From contig NZ_CP040244.1 in the NCBI RefSeq assembly GCF_005517195.1, positions 1,506,001-1,570,000 of the forward strand: a DNA stretch of 64,000 bases. Direction: 5' to 3'. Each line of letters begins with the position of its first letter. Position 1 is the stretch's first letter. Position numbers and translations under genes: made by a program. Positions 47,226 through 55,587 of the stretch are shown here, in pieces. Below the pieces are notes generated by a model, which made no database searches, had not been told where the DNA came from, and saw only the letters and a list, made by a program, of their open reading frames with translations. Source of the DNA: Streptomyces vilmorinianum (lineage in GTDB: Bacteria; Actinomycetota; Actinomycetes; Streptomycetales; Streptomycetaceae).

Positions 47226-48485
47226 GTGGTCGACGCAGATCAGACCTTCGTCATCGTCGGCGGGGGACTGGCCGGTGCCAAGGCGGCGGAGACCCTCCGC
47301 TCCGAGGGCTTCAACGGGCGCGTGATCCTCATCGGCGACGAGCGTGACCACCCCTACGAACGCCCACCCCTGTCCAAGGGCTATCTCACGGGCAAGGAGG
47401 AACGCGACAGCGTCTTCGTCCACGAGGCCGCCTGGTACGCCCGCGCCGAGGTCGAGCTCCACCTCGGGCAGCCCGTCACCGCCGTCGACCGCGAGGCCCG
47501 CACCGTACGCCTCGGCGACGGCACCACCATCCGCTACGACCGGCTCCTCCTCGCCACCGGCGCCGAGCCGCGCCGCCTCGACATCCCCGGCACCGGACTG
47601 GCCGGCGTCCACCATCTGCGCCGGCTCGCCCACGCCGACCGGCTGCGCCACGTCCTGGCCGCCCTCGGCCGCGACAACGGCCACCTGGTGATCGCGGGCG
47701 GCGGCTGGATCGGCCTGGAGGTCGCCGCCGCGGCCCGCGGCTACGGCGCCGAGGTCACCGTCGTCGAGTCCGAGCCCACCCCGCTCCACCACGTCCTCGG
47801 CCCCGAGCTCGGCCAGCTCTTCGCCGATCTCCACACCGAGCACGGCGTCCGCTTCGTCTTCGGCGGCCGGCTCGCCGAGATCGTCGGCCAGGACGGCATG
47901 GTCCTCGCCGTCCGCACCGACGACGGCGAGGAGTACCCCGCCCACGCCGTCCTCGCCGCGATCGGCGCCGCCCCGCGCACCGCGCTGGCCGAGGCCGCGG
48001 GCCTCGCCCTGGTCGACCGCGCCCACGGCGGCGGCATCGCCGTCGACGAGTCGCTGCGCACCTCCGACCCCGAGATCTTCGCGGCCGGCGACGTCGCCGC
48101 CGCCCACCACCCGCTTCTGCACACCCGGCTGCGCGTCGAGCACTGGGCCAACGCCCTCAACGGCGGCCCGGCCGCCGCCCGAGCCATGCTCGGTCAGCAC
48201 GTCTCCTACGACCGCGTCCCGTACTTCTTCTCCGACCAGTACGACCTGGGCATGGAGTACTCGGGCTGGGCGCCGCCCGGCTCCTACGACCAGGTGGTGC
48301 TGCGCGGGGACGTCGGCAAGCGGCAGTTCATCGCTTTCTGGCTCAAGGACCGCAAGGTGCTGGCCGGGATGAATGTGAATGTGTGGGACGTCACAGATCC
48401 GATCCAGCAGCTCATCCGCGCCCAGTCACCGGTGGACACCGACTCCCTCGCGGACCCCTCCGTACCCCTGGAGAGCCTGATCTGA
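47226..48485 (+). CDS. FAD-dependent ferredoxin/rubredoxin reductase
   Basis: A 419-residue oxygenase-coupled ferredoxin reductase-type flavoprotein. FAD motif VIVGGGLAGAKAAETLRSEGF; conserved YERPPLSKGYLTG; NAD motif LVIAGGGWIGLEVAAAARGYGAEV; FAD motif FAAGDVAAAHHP; C-terminal dimer domain (PYFFSDQYDLGMEYSGWA). It transfers NADH electrons to a ferredoxin or rubredoxin, often for a P450 or dioxygenase, none of which is adjacent. GTG 47226 has GAGGAGG upstream. It lies between dgt and dnaG. Confidence 0.94.
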   Translation: MVDADQTFVIVGGGLAGAKAAETLRSEGFNGRVILIGDERDHPYERPPLSKGYLTGKEERDSVFVHEAAWYARAEVELHLGQPVTAVDREARTVRLGDGTTIRYDRLLLATGAEPRRLDIPGTGLAGVHHLRRLAHADRLRHVLAALGRDNGHLVIAGGGWIGLEVAAAARGYGAEVTVVESEPTPLHHVLGPELGQLFADLHTEHGVRFVFGGRLAEIVGQDGMVLAVRTDDGEEYPAHAVLAAIGAAPRTALAEAAGLALVDRAHGGGIAVDESLRTSDPEIFAAGDVAAAHHPLLHTRLRVEHWANALNGGPAAARAMLGQHVSYDRVPYFFSDQYDLGMEYSGWAPPGSYDQVVLRGDVGKRQFIAFWLKDRKVLAGMNVNVWDVTDPIQQLIRAQSPVDTDSLADPSVPLESLI

Positions 48486-48513
48486 AAGCCTCCCCGCCCA
48501 CGGCTGACCCCAC

Positions 48514-48590
48514 GGCCGCGTCTTCCTGCGGGAGCGACCCCCCGGACCCCCCGGCCGCGTCTTCCTGGGGGACGACCCCCCGGACCCCCC
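48514..48590. repeat. 38/39-bp tandem duplication upstream of dnaG
   Basis: Two copies of a unit starting GGCCGCGTCTTCCTG and ending in GACCCCCCGGACCCCCC occupy 48514-48552 and 48553-48590. A shorter related piece (ACTTCCTGCG) continues into the dnaG start. The promoter hexamer of dnaG directly follows the second copy. Confidence 0.85.
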
Positions 48591-48603
48591 GTAGACTTCC
48601 TGC

Positions 48604-50526
48604 GTGGCAGGCAGGATCAACGATGACGATGTGAAGGCGGTACGGGACGCGGTCCCGATCGACGCCGTCGTGTCCGAGTACCTCCAGCTCCGCAACGCCG
48701 GCGGCGGCAACCTCAAGGGCCTGTGCCCCTTCCACGACGAGAAGTCGCCCTCCTTCCAGGTCAGCCCCAGCAAGGGCCTGTTCCACTGCTTCGGCTGCCA
48801 GGAGGGCGGCGACACGATCGCCTTCGTGATGAAGATCGACCACCTCTCCTTCTCGGAGACGGTCGAGCGCCTCGCCGCGAAGGCGGGCATCACCCTGCGG
48901 TACGAGGAGGGCGGCTACAACCCCGGCCACCAGCGCGGCGAGCGCATCCGTCTCGTCGAGGCCCACAAGGTCACCGCCCAGTTCTACGCCGACCAACTCG
49001 CCTCGCCCGAGGCCGAGATCGGCCGGAAGTTCCTCGCCGAACGCGGCTTCGACCAGGCCGCCGCCGAGCACTTCGGCGTCGGCTACTCCCCGGCCGGCTG
49101 GGACCACCTCACCCGCTTCCTGCGCGGCAAGGGCTTCTCGGACAAGGAGCTGATCCTCTCCGGGCTCTCCCAGGACGGCCGGCGCGGCCCCATCGACCGC
49201 TTCCGCGGCCGGCTCATGTGGCCCATCCGGGACGTCGGCGGCGACGTCGTCGGCTTCGGCGCGCGCAAGCTCCGCGACGACGACAACGGGCCCAAGTACC
49301 TGAACACGCCCGAGACGCCGATCTACAAGAAGTCCCAGGTCCTCTACGGAATCGACCTGGCGAAGAAGGACATCGCCAAGGTCAGCCGGGCCGTCGTCGT
49401 CGAGGGCTACACCGACGTCATGGCCTGCCACCTCGCCGGCGTCACCACCGCCATCGCCACCTGCGGCACCGCCTTCGGCGGCGACCACATCAAGATCCTC
49501 CGCCGGCTCCTGATGGACAACGGCTCGGCCCGCGTCATCTTCACCTTCGACGGCGACTCCGCCGGCCAGAAGGCCGCCCTGCGCGCCTTCGAGGACGACC
49601 AGAAGTTCGCCGCCGAGACGTACATCGCCATCGCCCCGGACGGCATGGACCCCTGCGACCTCCGCCTCGCCAAGGGCGACCAGGCCGTCGCCGAGCTCGT
49701 CGAGCCCCGCACCCCGCTCTTCGAGTTCGCGCTCCGCCAGATCGTGAAGCGCTACGACCTGGAGACCCCGGCCGGCCGGGCCGCCGCTCTCGACGAGGCC
49801 GCGCCGATCGTCGCCCGGATCAAGAACGTCGGCGCGCAGCACGAGGTCGCCGTCCAGCTCGCCGGCATGCTCGGCATCCTCGACACCCAGTTCGTGGTCA
49901 GGCGCGTCGCCCAGCTCGCCCGCTGGGCCCGCGACCGCGGCGGCAAGGGTCCGGCGCCGGCGGCCCCGCAGCATGGGGGTGCCTCCCGTGCCCGAAGGGC
50001 CACGGGGGAGTACGAGAACCAGGCGCGGCCCACCGCGCCCGCCGGTCCGGCGCTCAACCTGCGCAGCCCCGCCCACCGCACCGAGCGCGAACTGCTCAAG
50101 CTCGCCCTCCAGCGCCCCGAGCTGGTCTCCCCGGCCTTCGACGCGTACGGCGTCGACGAGTTCACGGCCCCGCCCTACGCGGCCGTCCGCCAGTGCATCC
50201 AGGACGCGGGCGGCGCCACCGGCGCACCCTCCGACTACCTGTCCGTCGTCCGTGAGGCCGCGCCCAACGACACCGTCCGCGCGCTCGTCACCGAACTCGC
50301 CGTCGAGGCGATCTTCGCCAAGGCCGTCGACGAGGCCTACGCGGGCGACCAGCTCGTCACGGTCCGCCTGCGCGCCGTCGACCGCCGCATTCGCGACATC
50401 CAGGGCACCCTGGCCCGCCTCGGCGCGAACGCCGACCCGGAACAGCTGGCCGCCGTACAGAACGAGCTGTGGGTCCTCACCCAGTACGCCCAGTCGCTGC
50501 GCAACAACGGGGCCGCGGCGCTCTGA
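48604..50526 (+). CDS. dnaG: DNA primase DnaG
   Basis: A 640-residue replication primase. N-terminal CHC2 zinc finger: CPFHDEKSPSFQVSPSKG and HCFGC. The primase core contains YFAERGFD-like sequence (FLAERGFDQAAAEHFGVGYSP) and the Toprim motifs VVVEGYTDVMACH and FTFDGDSAGQKAALRAFE. The C-terminal region binds helicase. The interdomain linker (residues about 450-475) is encoded by a Streptomyces-type palindromic repeat at 49971-50010. GTG 48604 is exactly 6 nt after TAGACT, implying a leaderless mRNA. Confidence 0.97.
   Translation: MAGRINDDDVKAVRDAVPIDAVVSEYLQLRNAGGGNLKGLCPFHDEKSPSFQVSPSKGLFHCFGCQEGGDTIAFVMKIDHLSFSETVERLAAKAGITLRYEEGGYNPGHQRGERIRLVEAHKVTAQFYADQLASPEAEIGRKFLAERGFDQAAAEHFGVGYSPAGWDHLTRFLRGKGFSDKELILSGLSQDGRRGPIDRFRGRLMWPIRDVGGDVVGFGARKLRDDDNGPKYLNTPETPIYKKSQVLYGIDLAKKDIAKVSRAVVVEGYTDVMACHLAGVTTAIATCGTAFGGDHIKILRRLLMDNGSARVIFTFDGDSAGQKAALRAFEDDQKFAAETYIAIAPDGMDPCDLRLAKGDQAVAELVEPRTPLFEFALRQIVKRYDLETPAGRAAALDEAAPIVARIKNVGAQHEVAVQLAGMLGILDTQFVVRRVAQLARWARDRGGKGPAPAAPQHGGASRARRATGEYENQARPTAPAGPALNLRSPAHRTERELLKLALQRPELVSPAFDAYGVDEFTAPPYAAVRQCIQDAGGATGAPSDYLSVVREAAPNDTVRALVTELAVEAIFAKAVDEAYAGDQLVTVRLRAVDRRIRDIQGTLARLGANADPEQLAAVQNELWVLTQYAQSLRNNGAAAL
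49971..50010. repeat. Intragenic palindromic repeat inside dnaG
   Basis: The stretch beginning GCATGGGGGTGCCTCCCGTG and ending CACGGGGGAG is an imperfect palindrome around CCCGAAGGG. It looks like the CATGGGGGTGCC...GGGGGAG mobile-like repeat family seen across Streptomyces genomes. Its length keeps dnaG in frame, encoding HGGASRARRATGE. Confidence 0.7.
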
Positions 50527-50619
50527 GCCGGGCGGTAACCGGCCGGTCACGGACCGGATGCAAAAAGTCACCGCACGCCCCTCGTGGCAGAGATGTGTCG
50601 TACCCCACACTGGGGGGCG

Positions 50620-51846
50620 GTGCCTGAGCCCTCGGAGCGCGACCCCGTGGTTCCGCTCATCGTGTACGGGACGGACAGCAGCGGCCCGGCTGCCTCCGTC
50701 CCGCTGCCGCACACCCCCGAACCGGCAGCGATCACCCTGGAGGTCGCCCCCGTGCAGACCCAGACCCTGTCCCCGACCGTGCCCCCGACTCTGTCCCCGA
50801 CTCTGTCCCCGGCCGGCGGCGTGCCGCCCCAAGGGCCGGAGCCCGACGCCGGTCCCGCCCCCGTCGAGTTCGTCGACGACGTGCCGGACGTGCCGGACGT
50901 GCCCGTTCCCCGCCGCGCCGAACTCGGCGGGAACGGCCCGTCCTCCGATCTCTTCCGCCAGTACCTGCGGGAGATAGGCCGGATCCCGCTGCTGACCGCC
51001 GCCGAGGAGGTCGAGCTCGCCCGCCGCGTCGAGGCCGGGCTCTTCGCCGAGGAGAAGCTTGCCAACACCCCTGATCTGGACTCCCAGTTGGCGCTCGACC
51101 TGGACCGGCTCGTGGTCATGGGCCGGATGGCCAAACGCCGCCTCATCGAGGCCAATCTGCGGCTCGTCGTCTCCGTCGCCAAGCGGTACGTCGGACGCGG
51201 GCTCACCATGCTCGACCTGGTCCAGGAGGGCAACCTCGGCCTGATCCGGGCGGTGGAGAAGTTCGACTACGCGCGCGGCTACAAGTTCTCGACGTACGCG
51301 ACCTGGTGGATCCGCCAGGCCATGTCCCGGGCCCTCGCCGACCAGGCCCGGACGATCCGCGTCCCCGTCCATGTCGTCGAACTGATCAACCGCGTCGTCC
51401 GCGTCCAGCGCCGGATGCTCCAGGAGCGCGGCTACGAACCCACCCCCGAGGAGGTCGCGGCCCAGCTCGACCTGATGCCCGAGCGGGTCAGCGAGGTACT
51501 GCGCCTCGCGCAGGAGCCGGTCTCCCTGCACGCCCCCGTCGGCGAGGAGGACGACGTCGCCCTCGGCGACCTCATCGAGGACGGCGACGCCACAAGTCCC
51601 GTGGAATCAGCGGCGTTCCTGCTGCTGCGCGAGCACCTGGAGGCCGTCCTCTCCACCCTCGGCGAGCGCGAACGCAAGGTCGTCCAGCTCCGCTACGGCC
51701 TCGACGACGGCCGGCCCCGCACCCTGGAGGAGATCGGACGGATCTTCGGCGTGACGCGCGAACGCATCCGCCAGATCGAGTCCAAGACCCTCAGCAAGCT
51801 GCGGGACCACGCCTTCGCGGACCAGCTCAGGGGATACCTGGATTAG
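50620..51846 (+). CDS. hrdA: RNA polymerase sigma factor, Hrd type
   Basis: A principal-like sigma-70 factor of about 408 residues. Region 1.2 ([29 protein letters not shown]), 2.1-2.4 ([61 protein letters not shown]), 3 ([16 protein letters not shown]) and 4 ([52 protein letters not shown]) are all present. HrdA is favoured over HrdC/HrdD by linkage to dnaG. The start is uncertain: GTG 50620 is preferred, GTG 50584 and GTG 50647 are in frame. The N-terminus is Pro/Thr-rich. Confidence 0.9.
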   Translation: MPEPSERDPVVPLIVYGTDSSGPAASVPLPHTPEPAAITLEVAPVQTQTLSPTVPPTLSPTLSPAGGVPPQGPEPDAGPAPVEFVDDVPDVPDVPVPRRAELGGNGPSSDLFRQYLREIGRIPLLTAAEEVELARRVEAGLFAEEKLANTPDLDSQLALDLDRLVVMGRMAKRRLIEANLRLVVSVAKRYVGRGLTMLDLVQEGNLGLIRAVEKFDYARGYKFSTYATWWIRQAMSRALADQARTIRVPVHVVELINRVVRVQRRMLQERGYEPTPEEVAAQLDLMPERVSEVLRLAQEPVSLHAPVGEEDDVALGDLIEDGDATSPVESAAFLLLREHLEAVLSTLGERERKVVQLRYGLDDGRPRTLEEIGRIFGVTRERIRQIESKTLSKLRDHAFADQLRGYLD

Positions 51847-51856
51847 GCCGGCGTCG

Positions 51857-53785
51857 TCAGTCGACCTCGGCGACCGCCTGGGCGAACTGGGCCGCGTACA
51901 ACCGCGCGTACGCCCCGCTCGCCGCCAACAGCTCGTCGTGCGTGCCCTGTTCGACGATCGAGCCGTTCTCCATCACCAGGATCACGTCCGCGTCCCTGAT
52001 GGTGGAGAGCCGGTGCGCGATCACGAACGACGTACGCCCGTGGGCGAGGCGGGCCATCGCCTTCTGGATGAGGACCTCGGTGCGGGTGTCGACGGAGCTG
52101 GTCGCCTCGTCGAGGACGAGGATCACCGGGTCGGACAGGAACGCCCGCGCGATGGTGATCAGCTGCTTCTCGCCCGCGCTGACGCCCGAACCCTCGTCGT
52201 CGATGACGGTGTCGTAGCCCTCGGGCAGGGTGCGGATGAACCGGTCGGCGTGCGCGGCTCGCGCCGCCTCCTCGATCTCCTCCCGGGTGACCTCGCGTGT
52301 CGCGCCGTACGCGATGTTGTCGGCGATGGTCCCGCCGAACAGCCAGGTGTCCTGCAGGACCATCCCGATCCCGGACCTGAGATTCTCGCGGGACATCGCC
52401 GAGACATCCACGCCGTCGAGGGTGATCCGGCCGCCCGTCACCTCGTAGAACCGCATCAGCAGGTTCACCAGCGTCGTCTTGCCGGCGCCGGTCGGGCCGA
52501 CGATCGCGACCGTCTGGCCCGGCTCCACCGTCAGCGACAGATCCTCGATGAGCGGCTTGTCCTCCTCGTAGCGGAAGGACACCTCCTCCAGGGCGACCTT
52601 GCCCAGGGACTCCGCCGGATGCTCGCTCACCGGAGCGTCCGGCGCCTGCTCCTCGGCGTCGAGCAGCTCGAAGATCCGCTCGGCCGAGGCGACACCCGAC
52701 TGCACCAGGTTCGCCATCGACGCGACCTGCGTCAGCGGCATCGAGAACTGACGCGAGTACTGGATGAACGCCTGCACGTCACCGATCGACAGCGTTCCGC
52801 TCGCCACCCGCAGCCCGCCGACCACGGCCACGAGCACGTAGTTGATGTTCGAGATGAAGAACATCACCGGCTGCATGACACCGCTGTTGAACTGGGCCTT
52901 GAACCCCGCCTCGTACAGCGCCTCGTTCTGCTCGCGGAAGTCGGCGGCCGACTCGTCCTGCCGCCCGAAGACCTTCACCAGCGCGTGGCCGCTGTACATC
53001 TCCTCCACATGGGCGTTGAGCTTGCCCGTGGACTTCCACTGCTGCACGAAGTGCGGCTGCGAGCGCTTGCCGACCTTCGTCGCCACGACCACCGACACCG
53101 GCACGGTCACCAGCGCGACCAGCGCCAGGAGCGGTGAGATCCAGAACATCATCGCCAGGACACCGACGATGGTGAGCAGCGAGTTGATCAGCTGCCCCAT
53201 CGACTGCTGCAGCGTCTGCGAGATGTTGTCGATGTCGTTGGTCGCCCGGCTGAGGACTTCGCCGCGCTTGGCCTTGTCGAAGTACGACAGCGGCAGCCGC
53301 GCCAGCTTCGCCTGCACGTCCTCGCGCATCCGGTAGATCGTCCGGTTGATCACCTTGATCGACATCCGGGTCGAGACCAGCATGAGGAGACCGGCCGCCA
53401 CATAGATGGCCAGCACCCACAGCAGGACCTCACCGACCTCCGCGAAGTCGATGCCCTGCCCGGGTGTGAAGTCGACCCCGGACAGCATGTCGGCCATCCC
53501 GCCGTCGCCCTTGGCCCGCAGCCCCTCGATCGCCTGCGCCTTCGTCGTGCCGTCGGGCATCTGCCGCCCGACCACACCCGCGAAGACCAGGTCCGTCGCC
53601 TTGCCGAGGATCTTCGGACCGACCACCGAGGCCGCCACGCTGAGCACACCCGCGATCAGCATCAGCCACAGCGCGCCCCGCTCGGGCGCCAGCTGTTTGA
53701 GCAGCCGCTTGCCCGAGCCCTTGAAGTCCATCGACCGCTGGTCGGGGCCGCCGCCGGCCATCATTCGTCCGCCAGGACCGGCCAT
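51857..53785 (-). CDS. Heterodimeric ABC exporter, catalytic subunit (copy 2)
   Basis: A 642-residue ABC exporter half, paralogous to the protein encoded at 37587-39422. An N-terminal extension and six-helix domain with a longer extracytoplasmic loop (VGRQMPDGTTKAQAIEG) lead to an ATPase with Walker A GPTGAGKTTLVN, signature VSAGEKQLITIARAF and canonical Walker B VILVLDEATSSVD. Its ATG overlaps the partner's stop (TGATG). It is convergent with the sigma factor gene, only 10 bp apart. Substrate unknown. Confidence 0.93.
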   Translation of the reverse strand: MAGPGGRMMAGGGPDQRSMDFKGSGKRLLKQLAPERGALWLMLIAGVLSVAASVVGPKILGKATDLVFAGVVGRQMPDGTTKAQAIEGLRAKGDGGMADMLSGVDFTPGQGIDFAEVGEVLLWVLAIYVAAGLLMLVSTRMSIKVINRTIYRMREDVQAKLARLPLSYFDKAKRGEVLSRATNDIDNISQTLQQSMGQLINSLLTIVGVLAMMFWISPLLALVALVTVPVSVVVATKVGKRSQPHFVQQWKSTGKLNAHVEEMYSGHALVKVFGRQDESAADFREQNEALYEAGFKAQFNSGVMQPVMFFISNINYVLVAVVGGLRVASGTLSIGDVQAFIQYSRQFSMPLTQVASMANLVQSGVASAERIFELLDAEEQAPDAPVSEHPAESLGKVALEEVSFRYEEDKPLIEDLSLTVEPGQTVAIVGPTGAGKTTLVNLLMRFYEVTGGRITLDGVDVSAMSRENLRSGIGMVLQDTWLFGGTIADNIAYGATREVTREEIEEAARAAHADRFIRTLPEGYDTVIDDEGSGVSAGEKQLITIARAFLSDPVILVLDEATSSVDTRTEVLIQKAMARLAHGRTSFVIAHRLSTIRDADVILVMENGSIVEQGTHDELLAASGAYARLYAAQFAQAVAEVD

Positions 53786-55518
53786 CAGGCTGCCTCCGCC
53801 TCGGTCAGCTGGGAGAGCACGATCTCCCGGTACGTCTCATTGCCCGCCATCAGCTCGTGGTGGCGCCCGGTGCCCACGACCCGGCCCTCGTCGAGGACCA
53901 CGATCCGGTCGGCGTCCCGGATGGTCGACACCCGCTGGGCGACGATCACGACCGTCGAGTCCGCCGTCTCCTCCTTGAGCGCCTCCCGCAGCAGGGCGTC
54001 TGTCCGGTAGTCGAGCGCCGAGAACGAGTCGTCGAAGAGGTAGATCTCCGGCCGCTGCACCAGCGTCCGCGCGATCGCGAGCCGCTGCCGCTGCCCGCCG
54101 GACACGTTCGTGCCGCCCTGCGCGATCGGCGCGTTCAGCCCGTTCTCCAGCTTCTTCACGAAGTCGGCCGCCTGCGCGACCTCCAGCGCGTGCCACAGCT
54201 CGTCGTCGGTCGCGTCGGGCTTTCCGTACCGCAGGTTCGTCGCCACCGTGCCGGAGAACAGGTACGGCTTCTGCGGGACGAGCCCGACGGTCCGCGCCAT
54301 CAGCTCGGGGTCCAGCCTCCGTACGTCCACACCGTCGACGAGCACCTCGCCGCCGGTCACGTCGAACAGGCGCGGCACCAGGCCGAGCAGCGTCGACTTG
54401 CCGCTGCCCGTCGAGCCGATGATCGCCGTGGTCTCGCCCGGCCGCGCCACCAGCTCCACCTCCCGCAGCACCGACTCCTCGGCGCCCGGGTAGCGGAAGT
54501 CCGCGCCCCGCACCTCCAGATGACCGCGCCGCTCCAGCGCCCGCACCGGCTCGGCCGGCGGTACGACGCTGCTCTCGGTGGACAGGACCTCCTGGATGCG
54601 CTCGGCGCACACCTCGGCCCGCGGCACCATCATGAACATGAACGTGGCCATCATCACGGCCATCACGATCTGCATCAGATAGGCGAGGAAGGCGGTCAGC
54701 GCGCCGATCTCCATCCCGCCGCCGGCGATGCGGTGCGCTCCGAACCAGACCACCGCGACGCTGGAGACGTTCACGACCGTCATCACCGTCGGGAACATCA
54801 GCGCCATCAGCCGGCCGGTGGCCATCGACACATCGGTCAGCTCGGTGTTCGAGCCCTTGAAGCGCTCCCGCTCGTAGTCGTCCTTCACGAACGCCCGGAT
54901 CACCCGGTTGCCGGTGATCTGCTCGCGCAGCACCCGGTTCACGGTGTCGAGCCGCTCCTGCATGGTCCGGAACAGCGGCCGCATCTTCTTCACGATCAGC
55001 GAGACCGAGATGCCGAGGACCGGCACGACCGCGAGCAGCACCGCCGACAGCGGCACGTCCTGCCCGAGCGCCATGACGATGCCGCCGACACACATGATCG
55101 GCGCCGAGACCATGAGGGTGAACGCCATCAGGACCAGCATCTGGACCTGCTGGACGTCGTTGGTGGTCCGGGTGATCAGCGACGGCGCGCCGAACTGCCC
55201 GACCTCCCGGGCGGAGAAGGACTGCACCCGGTCGAAGACCGCGGCGCGCACGTCCCGGCCGACGGCGGAGGCGGTCCGCGCGCCGTAGTACACGGCGCCG
55301 ATGTTGCAGACGACCTGCAGCACGGAGACCGCGATCATCAGGGCGCCGAACCGCAGGATGTAGCCGGTGTCCCCGTGGACGACACCGTTGTCGATGATGT
55401 CGGCGTTCAGGGTCGGCAGATAGAGCGAGGCACAGGTCTGCAGGAACTGGAGCAGGACCAGCAGGGCGATGGGCTTTTTGTACGGTCGTAGGTGGGTTCG
55501 GAGAAGTCGTAGGAGCAC
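53785..55518 (-). CDS. Heterodimeric ABC exporter, degenerate-site subunit (copy 2)
   Basis: A 577-residue exporter half of the same length and layout as the product at 35857-37590. The transmembrane domain (ADIIDNGVVHGDTGYILRFGALMIAV and following) precedes an ATPase with Walker A GSTGSGKSTLLG, signature NVSGGQRQRLAIARTL and degenerate Walker B YLFDDSFSALD. GTG 55518 lies 7 nt after GATAGT on the minus strand, a possible leaderless start. It is first in the two-gene operon. Confidence 0.93.
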   Translation of the reverse strand: MLLRLLRTHLRPYKKPIALLVLLQFLQTCASLYLPTLNADIIDNGVVHGDTGYILRFGALMIAVSVLQVVCNIGAVYYGARTASAVGRDVRAAVFDRVQSFSAREVGQFGAPSLITRTTNDVQQVQMLVLMAFTLMVSAPIMCVGGIVMALGQDVPLSAVLLAVVPVLGISVSLIVKKMRPLFRTMQERLDTVNRVLREQITGNRVIRAFVKDDYERERFKGSNTELTDVSMATGRLMALMFPTVMTVVNVSSVAVVWFGAHRIAGGGMEIGALTAFLAYLMQIVMAVMMATFMFMMVPRAEVCAERIQEVLSTESSVVPPAEPVRALERRGHLEVRGADFRYPGAEESVLREVELVARPGETTAIIGSTGSGKSTLLGLVPRLFDVTGGEVLVDGVDVRRLDPELMARTVGLVPQKPYLFSGTVATNLRYGKPDATDDELWHALEVAQAADFVKKLENGLNAPIAQGGTNVSGGQRQRLAIARTLVQRPEIYLFDDSFSALDYRTDALLREALKEETADSTVVIVAQRVSTIRDADRIVVLDEGRVVGTGRHHELMAGNETYREIVLSQLTEAEAA

Positions 55519-55587
55519 GGGTCCTACTATCGCCCGCGCCCCTGCGACGTTACGACCGGGTTTTCGCGAGTCTTGGACTTCGCTGCG

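Noticed and set aside
48412..51531. A 1039-codon open frame opposite dnaG and the sigma factor
   Set aside because: It spans two well-supported genes on the other strand and has only low-complexity sequence.
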